From Tolumonas sp008015085 (lineage in GTDB: Bacteria; Pseudomonadota; Gammaproteobacteria; Enterobacterales; Aeromonadaceae): a stretch of DNA of 64,000 nucleotides. The notes beneath the pieces were generated by a model. The model was given only the letters and a program-made list of their open reading frames with translations. It searched no databases and had not been told where the DNA came from. This document shows, piece after piece, positions 43,620 through 52,758 of the stretch. Each line of letters starts with the position of its first letter. The first letter of the stretch is position 1. Both the position numbers and the translations under genes were made by a program. The stretch spans positions 310,001 through 374,000 of the forward strand of contig JAJUJX010000001.1 in the NCBI GenBank assembly GCA_029265125.1, in the 5' to 3' direction.

Positions 43620-45680
43620 ATGAATGAAATTCAATCACGCATGCTGGTTTTGCAAGAGTTATTAGAGCGTTATAACGCGGAATACTATGTCAACGATGCG
43701 CCTTCTGTACCTGATGCTGAGTATGATCGGTTAATGCGGGAATTGCGGGAATTGGAAACGCAGTATCCACAATGGCGGGATCTGAATTCACCTACCCAGC
43801 GAGTTGGCGGTGAGGCTTTAACTTCATTTGCACAGATCCAACATGAGCAGCCAATGCTTTCACTGGATAACGTATTCAATGCCGAAGAGCTGGCAGCGTT
43901 TGGTCGCAGGGTGCAGGAACGATTATTTACTAGCGAAGAAACGGTATTTTGCTGTGAACCGAAACTGGATGGACTTGCGGTCAGTATTTTGTATGAAAAT
44001 GGTGAACTGATCAGAGCAGCTACACGAGGTGATGGTGTGACTGGCGAGGATATTACTCATAATGTTCGCACTATCCGGGTCATTCCTTTGCGTCTGGTCG
44101 GAGTGCCAGTGCCAGCTCGTCTTGAAGTCAGAGGCGAAGTGTTTATGCCGAAGAGCGGTTTTGAACGCTGGAATGAGCATGCGTTATCGAAGGGTGAAAA
44201 GGTATTTGCCAATCCGCGCAATGCGGCAGCCGGGAGTTTACGTCAGCTGGATCCTTCAGTAACGGCACAGCGGCCACTGGCTTTTTACGCTTATGGTATT
44301 GGCATTGTTGATGAGAGCACCATATTGCCTGATTCCCATTACGAGCGGATGCTGTATCTGAAGCAGTTTGGTTTACCTGTGTGCGATGAAATTCGTCAGG
44401 TACAGGGCATTGCCGGGTGCCAGTCATACCATGACAATATTCTGGAAAAACGGGATGCGTTGCCATTTGAAATTGATGGTGTAGTGTTCAAGGTGGATGC
44501 TATTGCACACCAACAGCAACTCGGATTTGTGTCCCGTGCGCCACGCTGGGCTGTCGCACATAAGTTCCCTGCGCAGGAAGAACTGACGCAACTTAATGAT
44601 GTTGAATTTCAGGTTGGCAGAACAGGTGCAATCACGCCGGTTGCTCGTCTTGATCCGGTTCAGGTCGGCGGGGTTACTGTCTCTAATGCCACTTTACACA
44701 ATGCGGATGAAATCCAACGTCTGGGTGTCAAAATTGGTGACTGGGTGATTGTTCGTCGGGCCGGAGATGTGATCCCGCAAATTATCGGTGTGGTCCTGGA
44801 GCGCCGGACTGACTTGTGCCGTGATATTAATTTTCCACAACAATGTCCGGTATGTGGCTCAGAAGTTGAACGTTTACCAGGTGAAGCGGTAGCTCGCTGT
44901 TCCGGCGGATTATATTGCGCGGCGCAGCGTAAAGAGGCGCTGAAACATTTTGTCTCCCGACGCGCGATGGATGTTGATGGGCTGGGCGATAAAATCATTG
45001 AGCAGTTGGTGGATAATGAGCTGGTTCATAATCCTGCCGATCTGTTCATGCTGACTAAAGATCAACTTCTTTCACTGGAACGGATGGGCGAAAAATCAGC
45101 CAATAAATTGTTGACTGCTTTGGCTAATGCCCGTAATACCTCGTTTGCCCGTTTCTTGTTTGCGTTAGGGATCCGAGAGGTCGGAGAGACAACTGCCCAG
45201 ACGCTGGCTCAACATTTCGGCGATCTGCCAGCACTACAGGGGGCATCGGTTGAGTCGTTGCTTAACGTGGCTGACGTCGGCGAAGTGATGGCTAAACACA
45301 TTTATTATTTCTTCCGGCAGGAACATAACCTTGAGGTAATTAACCGCTTATTGGCGCCGGTCGCAGAGCATGGTGCAGGTATCAGCTGGCTGCCGGTTGA
45401 GAAAAAAGCGGCAACTGAGTTACCGCTGAACGGTAAAACAATTGTATTGACCGGAACATTGTCGCAACTGGCGCGTGATGCGGCTAAACAGGCGCTACAA
45501 ACGTTGGGAGCTAAAGTTGCGGGATCTGTTTCTGCTAAAACCGATCTGGTGATTGCGGGTGAGGCTGCTGGTTCCAAACTGGATAAAGCGCAGCAATTAG
45601 GTGTTCCGGTCTGGGGTGAAGATGAGCTGATTGCGCTGTTAAAGGCTCCTGCTGACGTCGTTTTTCCAGAGAAGAAATAA
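43620..45680 (+). CDS. ligA: NAD+-dependent DNA ligase
   Basis: Seals nicks in replication and repair using NAD+. The 686-residue protein contains the N-terminal Ia domain (YYVNDAPSVPDAEYDRL), the adenylation site Lys115 in CEPKLDGLAVSILYENG, the OB fold, a four-cysteine zinc finger (CPVCGSEVERL ... CSGGLYCAAQ), helix-hairpin-helix repeats and a C-terminal BRCT domain (GKTIVLTGTLSQLARDAAK). ATG 43620 matches the family start; the open frame goes 16 codons further up into the terminator. Confidence 0.97.
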   Translation: MNEIQSRMLVLQELLERYNAEYYVNDAPSVPDAEYDRLMRELRELETQYPQWRDLNSPTQRVGGEALTSFAQIQHEQPMLSLDNVFNAEELAAFGRRVQERLFTSEETVFCCEPKLDGLAVSILYENGELIRAATRGDGVTGEDITHNVRTIRVIPLRLVGVPVPARLEVRGEVFMPKSGFERWNEHALSKGEKVFANPRNAAAGSLRQLDPSVTAQRPLAFYAYGIGIVDESTILPDSHYERMLYLKQFGLPVCDEIRQVQGIAGCQSYHDNILEKRDALPFEIDGVVFKVDAIAHQQQLGFVSRAPRWAVAHKFPAQEELTQLNDVEFQVGRTGAITPVARLDPVQVGGVTVSNATLHNADEIQRLGVKIGDWVIVRRAGDVIPQIIGVVLERRTDLCRDINFPQQCPVCGSEVERLPGEAVARCSGGLYCAAQRKEALKHFVSRRAMDVDGLGDKIIEQLVDNELVHNPADLFMLTKDQLLSLERMGEKSANKLLTALANARNTSFARFLFALGIREVGETTAQTLAQHFGDLPALQGASVESLLNVADVGEVMAKHIYYFFRQEHNLEVINRLLAPVAEHGAGISWLPVEKKAATELPLNGKTIVLTGTLSQLARDAAKQALQTLGAKVAGSVSAKTDLVIAGEAAGSKLDKAQQLGVPVWGEDELIALLKAPADVVFPEKK

Positions 45681-45702
45681 AGAGAAGGGATAAGATGTCG
45701 AT

Positions 45703-45730
45703 GAACCGGTTGTCACCCAACAACCGGTTC
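45703..45730. terminator. Inverted repeat downstream of ligA
   Basis: Perfect 10-bp stem GAACCGGTTG / CAACCGGTTC with an 8-base loop. No T tract follows on either strand. It sits between ligA and the convergent small ORF and may end both transcripts. Confidence 0.5.
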
Positions 45731-45739
45731 TGATGAAAT

Positions 45740-45880
45740 TCAGATTTGTTCGCTGATAAGGAAAAAAGAGCGGCGACGACGCATAACTTTGCGACGGTTA
45801 GTTATCCGGCCGATCAACCGGCGAACACCACAGCGTAATGAGGTTGTCTTACGGATCCGGATTTTTCTTCTTCTAAGCAT
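45740..45880 (-). CDS. 46-residue Arg-rich small protein, unknown
   Basis: An ORF of 47 codons beginning MLRRRKIRIRKTT and ending FFLISEQI, with clusters of Arg (LRRRK, VRRL, NRRKVMRRRR) amounting to about a third of the residues, and one Cys. The start has a very good ribosome-binding site, AGAGGT seven bases upstream, and AT-rich sequence resembling a promoter lies beyond it (ACTATAAAAC). It is divergent from purL and convergent with ligA. No homologue is recognised; an RNA- or ribosome-associated role is only a guess from composition. Coding potential is supported by the ribosome-binding site and by the clean intergenic placement, not by similarity. Confidence 0.55.
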   Translation of the reverse strand: MLRRRKIRIRKTTSLRCGVRRLIGRITNRRKVMRRRRSFFLISEQI

Positions 45881-46002
45881 AATGTTTACCTCTTTTTATA
45901 GTTTTATAGTTATCAGGCTAGTCATAACATAACAAGAAGCAGAAAGAAAACGAAAAAAAGCGATTTAATTGGGTGCTTCTGTGATGTATTGCCGCTTTTC
46001 AG

Positions 46003-46032
46003 TCGACAGCCCCCAGCTTGCCTTCCTATAAT
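46003..46032 (+). promoter_or_regulatory. Probable sigma-70 promoter of purL
   Basis: -35 TCGACA (46003-46008, five of six consensus bases), 18-base spacer, -10 TATAAT (46027-46032). It is 51 bases before the purL start. No PurR-box palindrome was recognised. Confidence 0.7.
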
Positions 46033-46082
46033 ACGCGCACTGCAATTTCCCCCCTCTATTACTTAGTGAGAGAACTGGCAAC

Positions 46083-49000
46083 ATGGAAATCTTACGAGGT
46101 GCGCCTGCGCTATCCGAGTTTCGTATCAGCAAATTGAAGGATGCTTTTGCTGAAAAATCCCTACCTGTGCATGACGTTTATGCGGAATATATGCACTTTG
46201 CCGATGTATCGGCACCTCTCTCGGAGGCGGAACGGGTAATACTGGAAAAATTGTTAACCTATGGCCCGACGATCGCAGAACACACGCCGACTGGTCTGTT
46301 GGTTCTCGTTACTCCCCGCCCTGGCACTATCTCTCCCTGGTCATCTAAAGCAACTAACATCGCGCATAACTGTGGTCTGAAACAGATCAATCGTCTAGAA
46401 CGTGGTATCGCTTACTACATTACTGCAGATGCATTGACAGTAGAACAGCAGCAGACTATTGCGGCGTTATTGCATGACCGGATGATGGAAAGTGTGTTTG
46501 CTGATTTGAATGCAGCAACTGCGCTGTTCGCTCATCACGAACCTCGCCCCATGACATCTATTGATGTACTGACCGGTGGTCGTGATGCGTTGGCGAAAGC
46601 AAATATCGAATTGGGTCTGGCGTTGGCAGAAGATGAAATCGATTATCTGCTGGAAAGCTTCAAGAAGCTGGGCCGTAACCCGAACGATATTGAACTTTAT
46701 ATGTTTGCGCAGGCTAACTCTGAGCACTGTCGTCATAAGATTTTCAATGCTGACTGGACGATTGATGGTCAGAAGCAGGACAAATCCCTGTTCAAGATGA
46801 TCAAAAATACGTTTGAACAGCATAACGACTATGTCCTGTCTGCGTATAAAGATAACGCTGCAGTTATGGTGGGTAGTGAAGCGGGTCGTTTCTTCCCGAG
46901 CCCGGAAACTGGCGAATATCAATATCATCAGGAACCGATCCATATTCTGATGAAAGTGGAAACCCACAACCATCCAACTGCAATTTCTCCGTTCCCGGGC
47001 GCAGCAACTGGTTCTGGTGGTGAAATCCGTGATGAAGGCGCAACTGGCCGTGGTTCCAAACCGAAAGCTGGTCTGAGTGGTTTCACAGTATCTAACCTGC
47101 AGATCCCTGGGCATCGTCAGCCATGGGAAACTGATTTCGGTAAGCCAAGCCGTATCGTCAGTGCCCTGGACATCATGATCGATGGGCCGTTGGGGAGCGC
47201 TGCATTCAACAACGAGTTTGGTCGTCCGAACATTCTGGGTTACTTCCGTACCTATGAAGAAAAAGTCCCTAGCCATAACGGTGAAGAGATCCGTGGTTAT
47301 CACAAGCCAATCATGCTGGCGGGTGGTTTAGGTAACATTCGTGGCGAGCACGTGCAGAAAGGCGAAATTTCTGTTGGTGCAAAACTGGTGGTGCTTGGTG
47401 GCCCGGCGATGAACATCGGTCTGGGTGGCGGCGCTGCGTCCTCTATGACTTCAGGTCAGTCAGCTGAAGATCTGGATTTCGCTTCAGTGCAGCGTGAAAA
47501 CCCTGAAATGGAACGCCGTTGTCAGGAGGTGATCGACCGTTGCTGGCAGATGGGCGAACACAATCCGATCCTATTCATCCACGACGTGGGTGCAGGTGGT
47601 CTGTCAAATGCGATGCCTGAACTGGTGAATGATGGTGGCCGTGGCGGTAATTTCTCACTACGTGCTATTCCGAACGACGAACCAGGCATGACGCCACTGG
47701 AGATTTGGTGTAACGAGTCACAGGAACGTTATGTACTGGCAGTAGCGGCTGACAAGTTGCCTCTATTTGAAGACTTATGCCGTCGTGAACGTGCGCAGTA
47801 TGCTGTGATTGGTGAAGCGACTGAAGCGCAGCATCTGACCCTGCATGATGAGCATTTCGATAATAATCCTATCGACATGCCACTGGATGTATTGCTGGGT
47901 AAAGCGCCTAAGATGCATCGTGATGTGACAAGTCAGAAAGCACAGGGTAAACCGCTGGATCTGAACGGTGTGACCGTGAAAGATGCCGCAGAGCGTGTAC
48001 TGCGTCTTCCAACAGTGGCGGAAAAAACCTTCCTGATCACCATCGGTGACCGTACCGTAACTGGTCTGGTTGCCCGCGATCAGATGGTTGGCCCTTGGCA
48101 GATCCCGGTTGCCGATTGTGCTGTGACTGCTGCGTCTTACGACACTTACGCTGGTGAAGCGATGTCAATGGGGGAACGCACTCCACTGGCGTTGCTGGAT
48201 CACGCTGCGTCTGCCCGTATGGCAGTCGCTGAATCACTGACCAACATTGCTTCGGCACAAATCGGCGAGCTGAAACGCGTTAAGCTGTCTGCAAACTGGA
48301 TGGCAGCTGCCGGTCACCCAGGTGAAGATGCGGGTCTGTACGAAGCGGTTAAAGCAGTGGGTGAAGAGCTGTGCCCTGAGCTGGAACTGACTGTTCCGGT
48401 GGGTAAAGACTCCATGTCGATGAAAACCCGCTGGCAGCAAGGCGATGAGCAGAAAGAGGTGATTGCTCCTCTGTCGCTGATCATCTCTGCATTTGCACGC
48501 GTTGACGATGTGCGTGGCACTGTCACGCCACAATTGCGCACCGACAAAGGCGAAACCGACCTGATCTTCATCGACTTGGGTAACGGTAAAAACCGTCTGG
48601 GCGCATCTTGTCTGGCTCAGGTTTACAAGCAATTGGGTGACAAGGCGCCGGATGTCGATTGTCCTTCTCAGCTGAAAGGCTTCTTCAATGCTATGCAGGC
48701 ACTGGTTGCTGAGCGCAAATTGCTGGCTTATCACGATCGTTCTGACGGTGGTCTGTTTGTTACTTTGGCTGAAATGGCATTTGCCGGTAAGACTGGTATC
48801 AGCGTACAACTGGATCAGTTAGCGTCAGATGATCTGGCGGTGCTATTCAACGAAGAACTGGGGGCGGTTATTCAGGTTCGTCGTGAAGACAAAGAAACCG
48901 TGATGAATATCCTGGCTGGCCATGGTCTGGCTGCTAACTCATTCGTGATTGGTTCACTGAATCAGAAAGACACCCTGTGCTTCACCCGTAACGATCAGAT

Positions 49001-49973
49001 CGTCATGTCTGAACCTCGTGTTCACTTCCGTAAGATCTGGGCAGAAACCACGCATCTGATGCAGCGTATGCGTGACAACCCAGCGTGTGCTGACAGCGAG
49101 CATCAGGCGAAGCAGGATGTCAAAGATCCAGGTCTGAATGTGAACCTGACGTTCGATCTGAATCAGGATGTTGCCGCACCATTCATTGCTAAACGCGCTT
49201 ATCCGAAAGTGGCTATCCTGCGTGAGCAGGGCGTGAATTCGCAGAGCGAAATGGCGGCTGCGTTTGACCGTGCTGGTTTCAGTGCCATCGATGTACACAT
49301 GAGTGACATTCTGGAAGGTCGCCTGGATCTGGCTGAATTCCAAGGCCTGGCTGCCTGTGGTGGTTTCTCTTACGGTGATGTACTGGGTGCCGGTGAAGGT
49401 TGGGCGAAGTCGGTGTTGTTTAACAACAGGGCACGTGATGCATTCCAGAGCTTCTTCCACCGCAATGACACCTTTGCGTTGGGGATCTGTAACGGCTGCC
49501 AGATGATGTCTAACCTGCGTGACCTGATCCCTGGTGCTGATCTGTGGCCGCGTTTTGTGCGCAACGAATCTGAGCGTTTTGAAGCACGCTTCAGCCTGGT
49601 TGAAGTACAGCAGTCGCCTTCAGTGTTCTTCCAGGGTATGGCTGGTTCTCGTATGCCGATCGCTGTTTCTCATGGTGAAGGCCGAGTGGAAGTTCGTGAT
49701 GCTGATCATCTGTCTGCGATTCAGAACAGTGGCACTGTGGCGGTACGTTTTGTTGATCACTATGGTGTGGCCACTGAGCGCTATCCGTTCAACCCGAATG
49801 GCTCGCCAGAAGGTATCACCGGTCTGACCACCAAAGATGGCCGTGTGACCATCATGATGCCGCATCCGGAACGTGTAATGCGTACGGTTGCTAACTCATG
49901 GCATCCGGATGAGTGGGGTGAAAACAGCCCATGGTTACGTATGTTCCGTAATGCTCGCGTGTTTATCGGTTAA
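46083..49973 (+). CDS. purL: Phosphoribosylformylglycinamidine synthase (large single-chain PurL)
   Basis: Fourth step of purine synthesis: FGAR + Gln + ATP to FGAM. The 1296-residue single-chain form (E. coli 1295) has an N-terminal PurS-like domain, AIR-synthase-like halves (NSEHCRHKIFNA and KVETHNHPTAISPFPGAATG; GLGGGAASSM; HDVGAGGLSNAMPEL), and a C-terminal class I glutaminase domain: GGFSYGDVLGAG, Cys nucleophile in ALGICNGCQMM and PHPERVMR with the His-Glu pair. ATG 46083 follows GAGAGAA. It is monocistronic with its own promoter and terminator. Confidence 0.97.
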   Translation: MEILRGAPALSEFRISKLKDAFAEKSLPVHDVYAEYMHFADVSAPLSEAERVILEKLLTYGPTIAEHTPTGLLVLVTPRPGTISPWSSKATNIAHNCGLKQINRLERGIAYYITADALTVEQQQTIAALLHDRMMESVFADLNAATALFAHHEPRPMTSIDVLTGGRDALAKANIELGLALAEDEIDYLLESFKKLGRNPNDIELYMFAQANSEHCRHKIFNADWTIDGQKQDKSLFKMIKNTFEQHNDYVLSAYKDNAAVMVGSEAGRFFPSPETGEYQYHQEPIHILMKVETHNHPTAISPFPGAATGSGGEIRDEGATGRGSKPKAGLSGFTVSNLQIPGHRQPWETDFGKPSRIVSALDIMIDGPLGSAAFNNEFGRPNILGYFRTYEEKVPSHNGEEIRGYHKPIMLAGGLGNIRGEHVQKGEISVGAKLVVLGGPAMNIGLGGGAASSMTSGQSAEDLDFASVQRENPEMERRCQEVIDRCWQMGEHNPILFIHDVGAGGLSNAMPELVNDGGRGGNFSLRAIPNDEPGMTPLEIWCNESQERYVLAVAADKLPLFEDLCRRERAQYAVIGEATEAQHLTLHDEHFDNNPIDMPLDVLLGKAPKMHRDVTSQKAQGKPLDLNGVTVKDAAERVLRLPTVAEKTFLITIGDRTVTGLVARDQMVGPWQIPVADCAVTAASYDTYAGEAMSMGERTPLALLDHAASARMAVAESLTNIASAQIGELKRVKLSANWMAAAGHPGEDAGLYEAVKAVGEELCPELELTVPVGKDSMSMKTRWQQGDEQKEVIAPLSLIISAFARVDDVRGTVTPQLRTDKGETDLIFIDLGNGKNRLGASCLAQVYKQLGDKAPDVDCPSQLKGFFNAMQALVAERKLLAYHDRSDGGLFVTLAEMAFAGKTGISVQLDQLASDDLAVLFNEELGAVIQVRREDKETVMNILAGHGLAANSFVIGSLNQKDTLCFTRNDQIVMSEPRVHFRKIWAETTHLMQRMRDNPACADSEHQAKQDVKDPGLNVNLTFDLNQDVAAPFIAKRAYPKVAILREQGVNSQSEMAAAFDRAGFSAIDVHMSDILEGRLDLAEFQGLAACGGFSYGDVLGAGEGWAKSVLFNNRARDAFQSFFHRNDTFALGICNGCQMMSNLRDLIPGADLWPRFVRNESERFEARFSLVEVQQSPSVFFQGMAGSRMPIAVSHGEGRVEVRDADHLSAIQNSGTVAVRFVDHYGVATERYPFNPNGSPEGITGLTTKDGRVTIMMPHPERVMRTVANSWHPDEWGENSPWLRMFRNARVFIG

Positions 49974-49989
49974 TCTGAAGACACTAAGG

Positions 49990-50023
49990 AAAGAGGCCGC
50001 TTATCAGAGCGGCCTCTTTTTTT
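49990..50023 (+). terminator. Terminator of purL
   Basis: AAAGAGGCCGC / GCGGCCTCTTT perfect 11-bp stem with T7, starting 17 bases after the stop. Confidence 0.92.
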
Positions 50024-50071
50024 GAGTCAGATTCCAGCAATGGAAAGTGTGGATTTATTATAATGAATTGG

Positions 50072-50572
50072 TTATTGGGTCAGGCGACGAGCTTGCCAAT
50101 AAGATCGGCGCCAATAAGGTTGGTTCAGATCTGAAATCATGACGCCTTTGGTTGTCGATGCATGCAGGAATTTGTTTTTTTCGATGACGACACCGACATG
50201 ACGGGTTCTTTTGCCGATATTAAAGAAGACGAGATCTCCGGGGCGTAACTGGCGGCTGGAAATGGAATGCCCTACTTGTGCCTGGCTGTTGGTGTCCCTT
50301 GGCAGTTGAACATCAAATTGCTTGCGAAAAGTAAGTTGCACAAATCCGGAGCAATCGACGCCCTTTCTGCTTTCCCCTCCGGCCCGGTAGGGGACTCCTT
50401 TCCACTCTTTATATTGTTTATAAAGCGCAGACTTTGCATAGGCCGGGTTAATTAAACTACCAGTTGTATCAGCCGGTTGGGTCATCCGGGTCTGGCAGCC
50501 TGTCAATAGCACAGCTGATAACATCAGCCATAATAAAAAAAACGGGGTCAGTAGATTATGAGTTGAACTCAT
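50072..50572 (-). CDS. NlpC/P60-family lipoprotein, probable peptidoglycan endopeptidase
   Basis: A 166-residue lipoprotein. The signal peptide ends in the lipobox LLTGC (Cys26). The NlpC/P60 domain has the catalytic Cys in GVDCSGFVQLTF, the His in RTRHVGVVIE and the third polar residue around FLHAS. By family it hydrolyses D-Glu-mDAP bonds in stem peptides (NlpC, Spr/MepS type). Its start overlaps the preceding gene stop (ATGA, 50569-50572), so it is translationally coupled to the DUF1439 gene. Confidence 0.9.
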   Translation of the reverse strand: MSSTHNLLTPFFLLWLMLSAVLLTGCQTRMTQPADTTGSLINPAYAKSALYKQYKEWKGVPYRAGGESRKGVDCSGFVQLTFRKQFDVQLPRDTNSQAQVGHSISSRQLRPGDLVFFNIGKRTRHVGVVIEKNKFLHASTTKGVMISDLNQPYWRRSYWQARRLTQ

Positions 50573-51126
50573 TCCGCAGATCCTGTTGTATCAGTATGGA
50601 GCCTAAGTTTACCAGGCAATAATTCAAATCCTGTCACATGTTGCTTTAACCAACGCTGATCTTTGTCTTTCGTATTCAGCATATAAGCTGGTTGCTGCGC
50701 CAGACGGGTTTGTAATCCCTGAACCAGATAGCCGACCAGTGGTGCAAACTGCTGTTGCACATCGGCAGGTTTGATTTCATAGCTTGTCAGAGTGAAATTA
50801 TCCAGATAAATCGCTCCAGTTTGCAGGTGATATCTCGGCTTGGCCTCAAAATCGGCGCGGATTGTACCGTCAACAGCCGGTTTACCGGGTAAACTTAAAG
50901 TGAAACGGCCATTACCCTGAACCGCAGCCATACCGGCTTTTTGTCGGCCAAGTTGGACCCGCATGGAATCGAGGTTGACATCGACATCAAATAAACCGGG
51001 TAAGCCGTATTGTTGCTGATATCTGGCGTTTTGATTCACATAACTGGTGAGATCCTGTTCTGTGATATCAATAGGTCCGCTGGTATGACTACTGAGTGAC
51101 AGAGTTAAAAGAAGAGCATGCAACAT
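50569..51126 (-). CDS. DUF1439 (YceB-like) envelope protein
   Basis: A 185-residue protein with a short signal sequence (LHALLLTLSLSSHTSG). The body matches YceB/DUF1439: ITEQDLTSYVNQNARYQQQYGLPGLFDVDV, then an all-beta pattern with VDGTIRADFEAKPRY and YLDNFTLTSYEIKPADVQ, and late LNTKDKDQRWLKQH. E. coli YceB is a lipoprotein; here I see no lipobox Cys, so the protein is more likely soluble and periplasmic. Function is unknown. The spelled start has GAGG upstream. It is the first gene of a two-gene operon with the NlpC/P60 lipoprotein. Confidence 0.82.
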   Translation of the reverse strand: MLHALLLTLSLSSHTSGPIDITEQDLTSYVNQNARYQQQYGLPGLFDVDVNLDSMRVQLGRQKAGMAAVQGNGRFTLSLPGKPAVDGTIRADFEAKPRYHLQTGAIYLDNFTLTSYEIKPADVQQQFAPLVGYLVQGLQTRLAQQPAYMLNTKDKDQRWLKQHVTGFELLPGKLRLHTDTTGSAE

Positions 51127-51211
51127 GATATAACCTCATCAAATAGCCCGATTGCGGGCTCATCATATCATTCGTTGCTTGTCATACCAGAGGGGGATAA
51201 GAGGAGAGCTG

Positions 51212-52687
51212 ATGAAACCACAAATGACCTTGCTTGATGTGCTTTATAACCTGTTTGGTTTTATGGTGTTTGGTTTTTATGCACTTTTGGTCGTAGGTAT
51301 TGTGTTGCGGGTGATTATGAAACGCCGCCCGATAGGCGTCTCATTAGCCTGGTTGGCTCTTATTCTCGCTATTCCGGTTGTCGGTGTTTCTGCATATCTG
51401 ATTCTTGGTGAGGTAAAACTGGGGCGTCGCAGAGCTAAGCTGGCCAGAGCAATGTACCGCCCATATATTGATTGGGTGCAGCAATTCGTCGCCGGATTCC
51501 AGTCGCAAGCCGTTAAAGCTTCTGTCAAAGCAGCTCCGCTGGTTGCGTTAATCGAATCCAGACTGGGAATGCCCTTGCTCGACAGCAACAAAGTTGAACT
51601 ATTGTCGGAACCTGAAAGCATTCTTGAACAATTGATTTGCGATATACAGCAATCAGAAAAATCCTGTTATCTGGAATTTTATATCTGGCAGGCAGGAGGC
51701 CGAGCAGATTTAGTTGCAGAGGCATTAATTGACGCATCGCGACGGGGCATTGATTGTCGCATTCTTCTGGATTCAGTTGGCAGTGCTGCGTTTTTTGATA
51801 CTGACTGGCCTCAGCGATTACGAAATGCCGGCATTCGGGTCGTTGAAGTTCTGCCGGTAAAAACATGGCGTATTCCATTACGTCGGCAAGATCTGCGTAT
51901 GCACCGAAAGCTGGTCATTGTTGATGAACGAATTGCTTATACTGGCTCAATGAATCTGGTTGATCCGCTACTGTTCAAAAAATCCAGCGGAGTGGGGCAC
52001 TGGATTGATGTTATGGTTCGGGTCAAAGGGCCGGTGACATCTGTCATGTGGTCGCTGTTTGTGCGTGACTGGGAGATGGAAACCGGAGAGCGGTTACTGG
52101 AATCTCAGTCGCATAACCCTGATTACAGTCATGCTCCTGGTCATCATGTACAATTAGTACCGTCTGGGCCGTTTACCGGCGGTGATTGTATTCAGCAGAT
52201 CCTGCTGCAGGCAATTTATCAGGCTGAACGGAGTCTGGTATTGACCAGTCCTTATTTTGTTCCGGACGATCCATTGGTAGCGGCTTTACAATCCGCAGCG
52301 GCCAGAGGCGTATCGGTTCAGTTAATTATTCCTGAGCGCAGTGATTCCCGAATGGTTAGCTTTGCCTGTAATGCGTTTTTAGAAGAGTTAATGAGCTCTG
52401 GTGTAGAAATCTATCGTTTCAGGAAAGGATTATTGCATACTAAGAGCGTGTTGGTGGATGATGAAATAGCGTTGATTGGCACTGTTAATCTGGATCGTCG
52501 TAGTCTATGGTTAAATTTTGAAGCAACCTTACTGCTTGATGATCGGGCTTTTTCAGCCATGCTTAAAGAGTTACAGCAAAGCTATATACAGCAAGGAAAG
52601 CAATTACAATTGACCGAATGGCGTAAGCGTTCATGGTTGCAACGGATGCTGGAAAATATTTTCTATTTGTTTAGCCCATTGTTGTAA
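51212..52687 (+). CDS. clsA: Cardiolipin synthase A
   Basis: Condenses two phosphatidylglycerols to cardiolipin. The 491-residue protein has two N-terminal membrane helices (VLYNLFGFMVFGFYALLVVG and RPIGVSLAWLALILAIPVVG) and two phospholipase-D HKD motifs: HRKLVIVDERIAYTGSMNL (near residue 230) and HTKSVLVDDEIALIGTVNL (near 410), both complete. Length and arrangement match ClsA (486 residues in E. coli). ATG 51212 has GAGGAG upstream; in-frame extension to 51152 is unlikely. Confidence 0.93.
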   Translation: MKPQMTLLDVLYNLFGFMVFGFYALLVVGIVLRVIMKRRPIGVSLAWLALILAIPVVGVSAYLILGEVKLGRRRAKLARAMYRPYIDWVQQFVAGFQSQAVKASVKAAPLVALIESRLGMPLLDSNKVELLSEPESILEQLICDIQQSEKSCYLEFYIWQAGGRADLVAEALIDASRRGIDCRILLDSVGSAAFFDTDWPQRLRNAGIRVVEVLPVKTWRIPLRRQDLRMHRKLVIVDERIAYTGSMNLVDPLLFKKSSGVGHWIDVMVRVKGPVTSVMWSLFVRDWEMETGERLLESQSHNPDYSHAPGHHVQLVPSGPFTGGDCIQQILLQAIYQAERSLVLTSPYFVPDDPLVAALQSAAARGVSVQLIIPERSDSRMVSFACNAFLEELMSSGVEIYRFRKGLLHTKSVLVDDEIALIGTVNLDRRSLWLNFEATLLLDDRAFSAMLKELQQSYIQQGKQLQLTEWRKRSWLQRMLENIFYLFSPLL

Positions 52688-52758
52688 TGGCTGAATGCGA
52701 TATACCGAAAGTTATAACGTAAAAAACGGGAATGCAAAACGATAACAAGGGAGCGTTT

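Noticed and set aside
46467..47303. 278-codon frame antisense to purL
   Set aside because: Shadow of purL codon bias; no ribosome-binding site, no recognisable motif.
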